This document shows positions 1 through 7,268 of a stretch of 33,199 nucleotides of DNA, in pieces. Where the stretch lies: assembly GCA_016205025.1 (NCBI GenBank), contig JACQJO010000037.1:1-33199 (forward strand), read 5' to 3'. The notes beneath the pieces were generated by a model. The model did not search any database. It was given only the letters and a program-made list of their open reading frames with translations, and was not told the origin of the DNA. The stretch's first letter is position 1. Each line of letters begins with the position of its first letter. This DNA comes from Elusimicrobiota bacterium (GTDB lineage Bacteria > Elusimicrobiota > Elusimicrobia > JACQPE01). Both the position numbers and the translations under genes were made by a program.

Positions 1-117
1 AACTTATTGTCAAAGACCGCATGGGTTGTCTTCCTATACGTCCCTGGGGCCACCCCTCATTTTACCAAGGAGTCGTTAACCTAGAAGGCTTCGCCTGGAA
101 GGCGAGGGATATCCGGC

Positions 118-172
118 CCCGACCCGCAATTGGAATTATATCAGGGACTCAAGAAGCATGACCGGGGTCGGG
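118..172. repeat. Inverted repeat in the left intergenic stretch
   Basis: An 8-bp perfect inverted repeat, CCCGACCC at 118-125 and GGGTCGGG at 165-172, encloses a 39-nt loop just beyond the 3' end of the AbiEii-like gene. There is no T-run on either side, so it is not a convincing intrinsic terminator. The rest of bases 1-181 holds no gene I can support, only a shorter imperfect hairpin near 88-106 and a promoter-like TGGTAAAAT on the minus strand at 59-67. Confidence 0.4.
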
Positions 173-181
173 ATACTGAGG

Positions 182-970
182 CTACTGGAGCTTATTTTTG
201 AGCGAGGCGACCAAATCGGCCGTTGCCTTTTCGTAGGGTGGGAGGTTGGGCACTTGATTTTCGAGCCGGCTATGCCAGGTCCTTTCGTAAGCGGGGCTTT
301 TAATGGCGCTCAACAATCTCGGTAAAGAAATATCGCAGCTATACTTGCCATGAAATATCTTTTTAAGCGCCCGAATTTTAAGGCCTGAATTGAGCAAATG
401 AAGCAGGTCCCATAGATCTCTTGGCTCAATAACCGAGTCCAAGATTCTTCCTATTTTTTCGGCGGCGATGGATTCCGGAGTGTATGCCTGCACATGCCTG
501 ATGATGGGACCAAAATCGTTGAAAGAAAATACCAGTTTAGCCTTCTGACAAGGCGGGACGAATGTGTCTTCCACGATATCTACTTTTAATCTTTTATCCG
601 CCCTGACCTCGGTGAGAATTTCATAAGAGACGAATATCTGCAAGTGACCCCTTTGGGGATACTCCACCTGCTGGCTAAGCTGGATAGGAAAATCGCCTAC
701 GATCTGTTTGAGCATCGCTTCCCATTTGTCTTTGACGGCACTCAGAATCCCCTGCGAAGCCGTGATGAAATCCAAATCCTCGGAATAACGGTAATCGGGA
801 AAGTAAATTTTCTTGAGCGCGGTGCCGCCGCGGAAAGCCAAATGGCCGCTTAAGTATTCGCTTTGTGCGAAATAACTGAGCAGAAGCTCCACCAGATAGT
901 CTTTCTCAATGGTTTCTTCCGAGATATTTATTTTTTCCCGGATTCTTTGGACGGTTCTAAAATCAAGCAT
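182..970 (-). CDS. abiEii: AbiEii/AbiGii-family nucleotidyltransferase toxin
   Basis: This 262-residue protein is the toxin half of an AbiE-type (type IV) toxin/antitoxin module, a family of nucleotidyltransferase-fold enzymes linked to phage abortive infection. Visible family marks are an EKDY motif at 22-25, the nucleotidyltransferase GGT at 48-50 followed by the acidic SEDLDF at 63-68, and a C-terminal stretch with AAEKIGRILD and PRDLWDLLHLL typical of AbiEii. Length is normal for the family. It starts 2 bp after the stop of the upstream antitoxin and has no Shine-Dalgarno of its own, so translation is probably coupled. All the motif positions I can check are intact, so I expect an active toxin. 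Family assignment is firm; the nucleotide and RNA substrates cannot be read from sequence. Confidence 0.88.
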   Translation of the reverse strand: MLDFRTVQRIREKINISEETIEKDYLVELLLSYFAQSEYLSGHLAFRGGTALKKIYFPDYRYSEDLDFITASQGILSAVKDKWEAMLKQIVGDFPIQLSQQVEYPQRGHLQIFVSYEILTEVRADKRLKVDIVEDTFVPPCQKAKLVFSFNDFGPIIRHVQAYTPESIAAEKIGRILDSVIEPRDLWDLLHLLNSGLKIRALKKIFHGKYSCDISLPRLLSAIKSPAYERTWHSRLENQVPNLPPYEKATADLVASLKNKLQ

Positions 971-972
971 GG

Positions 973-1800
973 TTAATGGGAAATGATCTTTAAGATTTGA
1001 TCCTTGCCGATATTATCCAGCAGTTTCCATCGGTTTTTACCGCGGGCCGTTTTTCCGGCGGCAGGATCGAGCAAATCGTATCTGTTTTTAACGGACTTTT
1101 GCAGTTCAGCCAGAACGCCTTCCTTCGATATTTCCAAGATTTCAAGGAGGTACCCCAGTCTTTTAGCCACTATGTTCTTGCCATATTTCTTCACGTACCT
1201 TAGGAGGCGGATAAAATCAATTTTCTCTTTGACCAGCCACAAGCCTTTGGCCGCCTCCGTAATACCGCCGCAATATTGCGGATAGGCCAGGGAATCCAGA
1301 AGGGTCTTCTCCAGATCGGAGATTCTTACTTTTTCCGTTTTGGTAGCCCATTCTTCAGATACCGCCCAAATATATTTTTTCTCCAGCAACACTAGGCAAA
1401 TCTTGTCCCGCATTCCCTTGGGAGGCTTCTGCCTTTTCGGAGTGGCCACGAATACTTTAATCAGCGGCTGGGTCGTCATTCCCCAATGTTTCATGGCGCT
1501 GTAGAAGGCGATGTAATAACCGGCGGAATTGGCGATTTCCCTGGCGGCCACGAGCCAATTGCCGGTGAATCTTTCCAGGGAACCGGCCTCTTGGGGAATG
1601 ATGATGTACTTCCCACTTTTAAGGCGGGAAATGACGCTCCTTTTGACCAGGTCAAAGGCCAGTTTCGCCGCCGTCGTCCGGGACACTTTGTTGATGCGAA
1701 CAATGTCATCGATGGTGAAAATCGTTTTATTTTCATCATAAAGGGCGGTTATAAGAGGGGCGCTGGCCGTTCCAAGAGATTTAGTCCTTTTGTGTTCCAT
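973..1800 (-). CDS. abiEi: AbiEi-type antitoxin / transcriptional regulator
   Basis: This 275-residue protein is the cognate antitoxin. Its N-terminal 70 residues form a predicted winged helix (VSRTTAAKLAFDLVKRSVISRL, then GKYIIIP), as in AbiEi antitoxins. The following region (LVAAREIANSAGYYIAFYSAMKHWG, then a beta-rich part and SDLEKTLLDSLAYP) matches the AbiEi C-terminal domain layout. In this family the antitoxin represses its own operon through inverted repeats, and one such repeat sits exactly at the start codon here. The ATG at 1800 is preceded by AAGG with good spacing. The order (antitoxin first, toxin 2 bp downstream) is the family standard. The toxin match supports the assignment more strongly than this sequence alone does. 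Confidence 0.82.
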   Translation of the reverse strand: MEHKRTKSLGTASAPLITALYDENKTIFTIDDIVRINKVSRTTAAKLAFDLVKRSVISRLKSGKYIIIPQEAGSLERFTGNWLVAAREIANSAGYYIAFYSAMKHWGMTTQPLIKVFVATPKRQKPPKGMRDKICLVLLEKKYIWAVSEEWATKTEKVRISDLEKTLLDSLAYPQYCGGITEAAKGLWLVKEKIDFIRLLRYVKKYGKNIVAKRLGYLLEILEISKEGVLAELQKSVKNRYDLLDPAAGKTARGKNRWKLLDNIGKDQILKIISH

Positions 1801-1821
1801 ATATTACCTTATATGTAATAT
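1801..1821 (-). promoter_or_regulatory. Palindromic operator of the AbiE module
   Basis: A perfect inverted repeat, ATATTAC - 7 nt - GTAATAT, directly abuts the antitoxin start codon and contains its ribosome-binding AAGG. A -10-like TATAGAAT lies just upstream on the minus strand. A regulator bound here would block both transcription and translation initiation, which fits AbiEi autorepression. Confidence 0.6.
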
Positions 1822-1870
1822 TCTATACATAAAAGGGTTAATTTTCAAGAGGGAATCCGCTGCCGAAAAA

Positions 1871-2680
1871 CTAATTTCCGCTTTGGGTTAATAATGACTT
1901 TAATTCGCTGACAGAAATAGCAGTCACTACTGTCTTGGCGGGATCGTTAGGAGAGGGCTGCTTTGCGGACATAATGCCCACGGCTTCGCCTCGTTCATTT
2001 AATAGAGGGGCCCCACTCAGTCCGATGATGGCGTCAAAATCTGTTGATACATAGGTCACATCGCGCACGTTAACATCCATCGCTAAAATCGTCTTTTTGG
2101 CCACCTCCAGCACCTTTCCCGAATAAATTTGAACCTGCTCGGGTTTGATGTTATCAAGAATGATCTGATTGTCGGGCCCCTGAGATACCGCCGCTGAAAT
2201 TCCCCCAAGAAATCCACCGGTATGAATTGCGTCTCCCACCTTTGGATCTCCGATGGCCAAGGGAACAAAAACCATGCCCTCGATGGGCTTATCGAAGCGT
2301 ACGATGGTTATATCTTTATCTGGAAATGGAATGACTTCAGCCGAGGCAACCAGTTGATTGTACGTTGGGTGTACAAACATAAGTTTAAGCTCCACGTTGG
2401 GCCCCGGCACCATGTTTGTGTTAAGGAGATGGTGGGCCGTTATGAACAATTGAGGAGAGATGAAAAACCCCGTTCCATTGATGCCGCTTTTTAGTTTTAG
2501 AACATCAGCCGGTTGGACTATCGGCTGTTCGGCCCTAATGGTAGCAACTCCCCAAATTCCAGCAGGCCATTGGCCGGCGGCAGAGGCCGCCGGAAAAACC
2601 TGGCCATGGACTTTACCCATAACAGCCAGCAATGGAATAAGGGTCAACCAAAAAGTTTTTCGATAGCAAAAATAAAACAA
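1871..2680 (-). CDS. Exported trypsin-like serine protease
   Basis: A 269-residue S1-type (chymotrypsin fold) protease with a signal peptide at residues 1 to about 26. The triad is visible: His83 in TAHH, Asp123 in DITIVRFD, Ser222 in GLSGAPLLN. The oxyanion motif is GLSGAP rather than the usual GNSGGP, but the nucleophile is present. There is no PDZ domain, so it is not a full DegP-type protease. The start is a TTG with GGAG at 2689-2692 and 8-nt spacing; no in-frame ATG precedes the signal peptide. It stands alone between the AbiE module and a tRNA fragment, and may be cargo of the same integrated element. Substrate unknown. Confidence 0.72.
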   Translation of the reverse strand: MFYFCYRKTFWLTLIPLLAVMGKVHGQVFPAASAAGQWPAGIWGVATIRAEQPIVQPADVLKLKSGINGTGFFISPQLFITAHHLLNTNMVPGPNVELKLMFVHPTYNQLVASAEVIPFPDKDITIVRFDKPIEGMVFVPLAIGDPKVGDAIHTGGFLGGISAAVSQGPDNQIILDNIKPEQVQIYSGKVLEVAKKTILAMDVNVRDVTYVSTDFDAIIGLSGAPLLNERGEAVGIMSAKQPSPNDPAKTVVTAISVSELKSLLTQSGN

Positions 2681-2834
2681 AATGCATTCTCCGTTAATTT
2701 TTTTGGGAAGTTACGCTGAACCGCAGGCTAGCTGGCAGGAAACGATCCTTCGCCTTAAAAACGAACAAACTATCTTAACAATTTTGAGCTCTGAAAAGCC
2801 TAAACCGGGCCGGGCAATAATTTGATCAACCAAT

Positions 2835-2951
2835 TTTGGGACGGATTTGGGACGGATGGGGTCAAAAATCGTCAATGTTGGTCAAAGACGAAAATCGTAA
2901 AAGCGTTTATTTTCAGAGAGTTTCAATGTCTGTCAATGCTAGTCAAAGTCG
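2835..2951. repeat. Direct repeats next to a tRNA break point (arm-like sites)
   Basis: Two kinds of direct repeat lie next to the broken tRNA-Lys. TTTGGGACGGA occurs twice in perfect tandem (2835-2845 and 2846-2856). A 20-bp unit of the form GTCAATG-YTR-GTCAAAG occurs at 2871-2890 and 2932-2951 with 17 of 20 identities. Repeated arm sites of this sort flank the cores of many tyrosine-recombinase attachment sites, so an att-site function is inferred. No gene is supported in 2681-3090. Confidence 0.45.
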
Positions 2952-2961
2952 GGGAATTGGG

Positions 2962-2998
2962 TTAAAAGTCGGATGCTCTACCACTGAGCTACGGGCCC
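2962..2998 (-). pseudogene. tRNA-Lys(UUU) 5' half, truncated at the anticodon loop
   Basis: Read on the minus strand, GGGCCCGTAGCTC starts a canonical tRNA: acceptor strand, D-arm with AGCTCAGTGGTAGAGC, then the 5' side of the anticodon stem (CCGAC) and the loop CTTTTAA with anticodon UUU. Identity to a tRNA stops after loop position 38. The following bases (CCCAATTCC) cannot pair with the CCGAC stem, and there is no variable loop, T-arm or 3' acceptor strand. It is therefore a displaced 5' half, as left by integration of an element into a tRNA gene. The intact copy would be expected on the minus strand to the left of this window. Confidence 0.8.
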
Positions 2999-3087
2999 GG
3001 AAAGGATTTATTTTAGCCAATAACTCTTCGACTATTAACCACCGATGGTTCTACGCCCAATTTTATACGCAGCAATGGCTTCCGGGG

Positions 3088-3096
3088 TGTTATAAT
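3088..3096 (+). promoter_or_regulatory. Extended -10 promoter giving a leaderless transcript
   Basis: TGT-TATAAT forms an extended -10 element whose TATAAT ends 7 nt before the ATG at 3104. Transcription would start at or within a base or two of the start codon. No Shine-Dalgarno fits in the gap. Confidence 0.5.
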
Positions 3097-3103
3097 TCCA
3101 CAT

Positions 3104-3445
3104 ATGCCTAAAAAGAAATCCAACAAAGCACCCAAATCAACCCCCTTGACGTTGGATGTGCTCAAAAATATTCTGTTTACAAAGGAAGACGCCTATGCCC
3201 TGGAAGGGCGGCTGAAAACAGAATTGGCTACTAAAGATGAGCTCCTTGGCCTTAAAGCTGAAATTACCAGCTTGAAGACGGAGCTTGACCGCAAGCCAAA
3301 TACCGAAGGAACCCGGACCATTGTTAATTCAGAAATGAACAAGGCGGCTGAAGTGATGCGCCTTAACTTTGAGGAGCGCGACGAGAAAATTAAAAACCAC
3401 GAGAAGCGTCTTCGGGAATTAGAAACACCCGCGCCCTCCAATTAA
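3104..3445 (+). CDS. Small charged coiled-coil protein, unknown function
   Basis: A 113-residue, highly charged protein with no signal peptide or membrane segment. A basic N-terminus (KKKSNKAPK) leads into a long predicted coiled coil (TKDELLGLKAEITSLKTEL, later NFEERDEKIKNHEKRLRELE). The ATG sits right behind an extended -10 promoter, suggesting leaderless translation. A frameshifted relative lies about 85 bp downstream (3530-3689) and shares the sequence FTKxxxxxLxxR-like pattern at the start of its coiled coil, so this belongs to a small local family. No function can be assigned. Confidence 0.6.
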   Translation: MPKKKSNKAPKSTPLTLDVLKNILFTKEDAYALEGRLKTELATKDELLGLKAEITSLKTELDRKPNTEGTRTIVNSEMNKAAEVMRLNFEERDEKIKNHEKRLRELETPAPSN

Positions 3446-3529
3446 CCAATATAAAATCTCAGGGCATTAGTCGCTTAAAATCTCCGCTTTAGCGAACTTC
3501 TAATATATAACCCCGATTCCCCGATTCTG

Positions 3530-3689
3530 ATGCCGTCAATCAAGGCCAAGGAAACAACCAAAAAAATTGCAGTGACAATAGGGCTAGAAAAAGCTGTTCG
3601 CAACCAAGGCAGAACTGGCCGAGATCAAACAGCGCATGGGCGGTGTTGAATCAAAACTGGATAACGTTGGACAACAAGTTCCAGGATAA
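3530..3689 (+). pseudogene. Frameshifted relative of the small coiled-coil gene
   Basis: An ATG at 3530 opens a frame reading MPSIKAKETTKKIAVTIGL. At the A-rich run near 3587-3593 the sense moves by one base into the frame LFATKAELAEIKQRM and then GGVESKLDNVGQQVPG, ending at TAA 3687-3689. Joined, this would be a 52-residue coiled-coil protein resembling the intact gene at 3104-3445 (both have a basic MP..K start, then LF(A)TK and an acidic/leucine heptad pattern). One extra base explains the break. It may be a sequencing slip or a true pseudogene. Confidence 0.5.
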
Positions 3690-3913
3690 ATCGTTCTGAC
3701 CGTAAAATCTCCAATTTTCCGGGTTTCTTTGGCCCAATACTGCAATCTTCGCAAGCTAACCCAGTGATATAGAGTGGATGGAGGTTTTTCCGGAAGCGGC
3801 AGATTCGAATAAGGAGGCGAGACGCTTTGGTGCGGGTCGGCGGCGATAGAAGGCGTGGAGAGATGGCCGAAGGCCAAGAATGCCGTTGCTGCGGCCAGAG
3901 CAAAAATTCGCAT
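3584..3913 (-). CDS. Doubtful short secreted ORF
   Basis: A 109-codon frame begins with a convincing signal peptide (MRIFALAAATAFLAFG, cleavage likely after SIAA near residue 25) followed by a Pro/Ser-rich stretch. From about residue 75 on it runs antisense to the coiled-coil pseudogene, so the C-terminal third is probably not meaningful coding sequence. A TGG-TACAAT extended -10 lies 10 nt before the ATG and there is no Shine-Dalgarno. It could be a truncated exported protein or a chance frame. Confidence 0.3.
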   Translation of the reverse strand: MRIFALAAATAFLAFGHLSTPSIAADPHQSVSPPYSNLPLPEKPPSTLYHWVSLRRLQYWAKETRKIGDFTVRTIYPGTCCPTLSSFDSTPPMRCLISASSALVANSFF

Positions 3914-3947
3914 TTGTGAGGGTATTGTACCATCTGCGATCTTTACC

Positions 3948-3967
3948 GAATTCGGGGGAATTCGGGG
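3948..3967. repeat. Tandem GAATTCGGGG pair
   Basis: GAATTCGGGG occurs twice head to tail at 3948-3957 and 3958-3967, followed by GTCACCTCACAATACTTAAT. It lies in the 169-bp gap before the CsgG-like gene, which holds no other feature. It may be the scar of a small mobile element, but I can show no transposase or target duplication. Confidence 0.25.
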
Positions 3968-4082
3968 GTCACCTCACAATACTTAATGACTTCACAAAAT
4001 ATTTTTATCCAAGCGAGCCAACCGCACGCAAACTTATTGAGTAAAATGAAGATCGTTTCTGAATGAGGAAATTAAAAAAAGC

Positions 4083-4691
4083 ATGAAGCGGTGGAATTTT
4101 TTAATAGTCACCTTGCTTGGCGGGTGCGCAGGGTTACCTGAAATAGCGCATGAGCAACGGCCTCTTACCGCTGTGATGCCATTTGGCTACAACGCTCCCG
4201 AGGAACAATACGCTTTCAGCGCGAAAGGTTTTGCCGACTCTGTGACCGGAGCTCTACTTAAAACCGGAAGGCTGCGTCTAGTTGAACGTTCCAGACTCGA
4301 TGCACTGCTCAATGAGGCAAAATTAGCCCAGACCGGCTTAATTGACAGCGCTACCGCCGCTAAGCTCGGACGCCAATTAGGCGCGCAGGCGATTATCCTT
4401 GGTTCCTTGACCTCCGTTTCGGTTCACGACGAAAAGCAAAGCCTGGGGTTCGCCTGGGTTAAAACACGGCGCGTGGAGATAACTGTTGAAGCCCGCCTCG
4501 TAGCTATCGAAACCGGAGAAATTTTGGCGTCTGCCCAAACAACCGGACAAGCTAAGGCTAAGCACAAATCTGCTTTCGGCGCAAAGACCGGAGCCATTGT
4601 GGAAGCCGAAATTTTAATCCCGAAAGCTCTCCAAGACGCCGCGGATCGTCTCGCTCATGATCTGGCCAAGGGCGCAAAACCCCTGAAATAA
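4083..4691 (+). CDS. CsgG-like outer-membrane lipoprotein
   Basis: A 202-residue lipoprotein: short signal peptide with lipobox LLGGC (Cys15), then a CsgG/curli-assembly-type domain. Family hallmarks are TAVMPFGYN (residues 29-37), RLRLVERSRLDALLNE, LAQTGLID, AAKLGRQLGAQAIILGSLT and VEITVEARLVAIETGEILASAQTTGQA. The family includes secretion pores of the outer membrane and many uncharacterised periplasm-facing lipoproteins. No curli subunit or partner genes are present, so a curli role is not implied. GAGGAA precedes the ATG. It stands alone on the plus strand, convergent with recQ. Confidence 0.8.
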   Translation: MKRWNFLIVTLLGGCAGLPEIAHEQRPLTAVMPFGYNAPEEQYAFSAKGFADSVTGALLKTGRLRLVERSRLDALLNEAKLAQTGLIDSATAAKLGRQLGAQAIILGSLTSVSVHDEKQSLGFAWVKTRRVEITVEARLVAIETGEILASAQTTGQAKAKHKSAFGAKTGAIVEAEILIPKALQDAADRLAHDLAKGAKPLK

Positions 4692-4708
4692 TGATGGTGG
4701 CATCTCTC

Positions 4709-6589
4709 TTATTTTTTGGGATTGGGTGGCGCGTTTTCTGGATTCGCGTAGGAGCGGATGCAGTCCAGGAAGCGCTGACCGAAAGACTCTATTTTTTTCT
4801 CGCCAACGCCCCAGATTTGGCGCAGGGATTCTTGGTCAGCTGGTTTAAGGCGGGCAAGCTCGATTAAAGTGCGGTCGCCGAACACGATGTAAGCCGGAAC
4901 GCCCATTTCATCGGCAATGACGCGGCGCAGCTGCTTTAACAGGTCGAAAAGCGGCTGGTCCGCATCGGCAAGAGAAACGGCGGACGGCTTGGCGGCTTTG
5001 GCCGCTTTTTCTTTCTTGGGTTTTTCGGCGTAGGATAATTTGATCTCAAGCTCGCCTTTCAGCGCGGCGCCCGATTTGTCGGTCAAGGCCAAAACCGGAT
5101 ATTCCCCCTGGGTCCTGGCTAAAAAATTCTGCCCCAAAAGCTGATCGATCCAAAGCCTGATGTTTCTTTTGGAGTGTTCCGCCATCAGGCCATAAGTGGA
5201 AAGCTGATCGTGGCCCCTTTGTTTGATTTTGTCCGTCTTGGCGCCGCGCAAAATGTCCGCCACGTGACCGGCGCCGAATCCCTGTTTTAAACGGTAAACC
5301 GTTGATAGGATTTTTTTAGCGATTAAAGCCGAATCCGGCATGATCTTGATTTCGCCCAAACAAAAATCGCACGCGCCGCACTCGCCTGCCAACCATTCCT
5401 GCCCGAAATAAGCGGTCAAAAAAGCGTGCCGGCAAAATCCCCCCCTGGCAAAATCGCTCATGGCCGAGAGTTTTTTTATATCGGTGTCAAACCCCGCTGA
5501 TTTCTCTTTCTCCAAAATAAACTTCCAGGTGTAAAAATCTTCGCCGGAATAAAAAAGCGCGCACTCGGCTGGCAGGCCGTCGCGGCCGGCGCGGCCTGTT
5601 TCCTGCTGGTAATGCTCGATGGATTTGGGCAGGCCCGCATGGATGATGTAACGGACGTTGGAGCGGTTAATCCCCATGCCGAAGGCCACGGTCGCCACCA
5701 TCACGTCAATTTTTTCCCGCGAAAAAGCCTCCTGGTTTTGGCGGCGTTCGTCGGCGGGAAGGCCGGCATGGTACGCCAAGGCCTTGACGCCCCTGGCGTT
5801 AAGGGAAGCGCAGATCTCTTCCACGTCCGCGCGGCGGATGGCGTAAATAATGCCGGATTCCCCGCCGTGGCGGCCAAGCACGGTTTCAATTTGATCGATC
5901 AATTGATGGCGCGGGCCGGCACGGTAGGTCAAATTCGGCCGGTCAAACTTTCCGACCAGAACCGCCGGATCTTTCATGCCGAGCTGATCAACGATATCGC
6001 GGCGGACCGCCTCGGTCGCGGTGGCGGTAAAACCGTGGAAGGCCAAATTAGGGAACTCCTCTTTTAAGCGTTTTAATTCCCTGTATTCCGGCCTAAAATC
6101 ATGCCCCCACTGGCTGATGCAATGCGCCTCATCCACCACAAAAAAGGCCACGGGCAAACGTTTTAAGAACGCGGTGAAATCGGGCAAAACCACCCGCTCC
6201 GGAGCGACATAAAGAAGCCGGTATTGCCCCTCTAAAGCCGCCTGTTCCACCGAGCGCTGCTCCCGGGGAGTTAAACTGCTGTTAAGGCAGGCGGCGGGCA
6301 CGCCGACTTCATTTAAGGCGTCCACCTGGTCCTTCATCAATGAAATTAAAGGCGAGATCACGACCGCGGTTTTTAAGCTCAAAGCGGCCGGCGCCTGGTA
6401 GCAGAGAGACTTGCCGCCGCCCGTGGGCAGGATCACCAAGGAATCCCGACCCTTTACAATAGCGGCCATAGCCTCTTCTTGCAGAGGCAGAAAATCCCCA
6501 AACCCCCAAATGCGCTTGATTAACTCCGCAATGGGGGCGAATGAAGGCGCCGGTCCCGCTGTGGTGATTAAACTTGAAGGTCTTTCCAG
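4709..6589 (-). CDS. recQ: ATP-dependent DNA helicase RecQ (probable CTG start)
   Basis: A complete RecQ helicase for recombination and repair of stalled forks. From the N-terminus: the RecQ-specific motif 0 region (LIKRIWGFGDFLPLQEEA), Walker A TGGGKS, DEAH box with HCISQWGHDFRPEY, FTATAT motif III, motif VI QETGRAGRDG, a four-Cys zinc site (FCRHAF to GECGACDFCL), an RQC winged helix, and a C-terminal HRDC domain. The first ATG (6469) would delete motif 0. The open frame runs back to a stop at 6593-6595 without ATG, GTG or TTG. A CTG at 6589-6587 has a strong AAGGAG at 6600-6605 with 10-nt spacing, giving 626 residues. The Shine-Dalgarno sits directly beyond the stop of the preceding gene, so the two are likely co-transcribed. 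Confidence 0.93.
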   Translation of the reverse strand: MERPSSLITTAGPAPSFAPIAELIKRIWGFGDFLPLQEEAMAAIVKGRDSLVILPTGGGKSLCYQAPAALSLKTAVVISPLISLMKDQVDALNEVGVPAACLNSSLTPREQRSVEQAALEGQYRLLYVAPERVVLPDFTAFLKRLPVAFFVVDEAHCISQWGHDFRPEYRELKRLKEEFPNLAFHGFTATATEAVRRDIVDQLGMKDPAVLVGKFDRPNLTYRAGPRHQLIDQIETVLGRHGGESGIIYAIRRADVEEICASLNARGVKALAYHAGLPADERRQNQEAFSREKIDVMVATVAFGMGINRSNVRYIIHAGLPKSIEHYQQETGRAGRDGLPAECALFYSGEDFYTWKFILEKEKSAGFDTDIKKLSAMSDFARGGFCRHAFLTAYFGQEWLAGECGACDFCLGEIKIMPDSALIAKKILSTVYRLKQGFGAGHVADILRGAKTDKIKQRGHDQLSTYGLMAEHSKRNIRLWIDQLLGQNFLARTQGEYPVLALTDKSGAALKGELEIKLSYAEKPKKEKAAKAAKPSAVSLADADQPLFDLLKQLRRVIADEMGVPAYIVFGDRTLIELARLKPADQESLRQIWGVGEKKIESFGQRFLDCIRSYANPENAPPNPKK

Positions 6590-6605
6590 GGCCTAAACGC
6601 TCCTT

Positions 6606-7220
6606 TTAAGGTGAAAGCTTTTTTTGAAGGTCCTGCGCGATTTTAGCCAGGCTACGGGAATAATCATCAAGATAGCCGGCCCTGAACTTGAGATTTCTTA
6701 AATCCATATCCAGAAATGGATCCCCCGAATTAAAACCAAGGATGTTTTGCAACCGCCAGATATCGGAATAAGCATATTGGCTCAAGGTGTTAATGTCATC
6801 GGCGGCCTCGGCCAGACGCTTAGCCGCCTTTGCCGCGTCGGCATCCTTGCCCTCGGCTTTAAGAGCGAGCGTCTGTTTTCTTAACTCAATGACGTTGTCT
6901 AATCCCGCGTCGCCGAATCTCAAGGCCATATTCACCCAGCGCCCTATGCTGGCCAGGTCATCACGGTTAAAATTGGCGTGCACCACAGCCGTTCGGACAT
7001 AGGTGCGCATGGGATCAACCAGGTTATCCGCCGTTTTCTCCAAACCGGCCGAAATTTTATGGATTTCACCAGCCAAGCCCTCGCTCGCTCTCTTGACCCC
7101 GGTTCGCGTTTGAGCAAACCGCGCATTTAACTCAAGAGCCCCGCGCATGACCGGCGCCTGCGCTCCGGCGTTCAAACACAGAAACAGAACAACAAGATTA
7201 CTGACGAACATTGTTTTCAT
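6606..7220 (-). CDS. Small exported alpha-helical protein
   Basis: A 204-residue protein with a signal peptide (MKTMFVSNLVVLFLCLNAGA, cleavage near 20) and an almost wholly helical mature part rich in Ala, Leu and charged residues; no cysteine in the mature part, no membrane span. The ATG has a strong GGGAGG just upstream. The 48-bp gap above it contains a TATAGT -10-like site and a 7-bp inverted repeat (ATAGAAC 7240-7246 / GTTCTAT 7266-7272). It resembles the exported helical protein at 27683-28348 in size and layout, but I see no clear sequence match between them. It lies immediately before recQ. Function unknown. Confidence 0.68.
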   Translation of the reverse strand: MKTMFVSNLVVLFLCLNAGAQAPVMRGALELNARFAQTRTGVKRASEGLAGEIHKISAGLEKTADNLVDPMRTYVRTAVVHANFNRDDLASIGRWVNMALRFGDAGLDNVIELRKQTLALKAEGKDADAAKAAKRLAEAADDINTLSQYAYSDIWRLQNILGFNSGDPFLDMDLRNLKFRAGYLDDYSRSLAKIAQDLQKKLSP

Positions 7221-7268
7221 TCCCCACCTCCCGCAATCTATAGAACTATAGGAATTTTTAAGAAGGTT

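Noticed and set aside
2836..3111. Plus-strand frame across the tRNA-Lys fragment, possibly the end of an integrase
   Set aside because: It runs antisense through the tRNA remnant and shows no integrase catalytic motif; it could be a decayed C-terminus at most.
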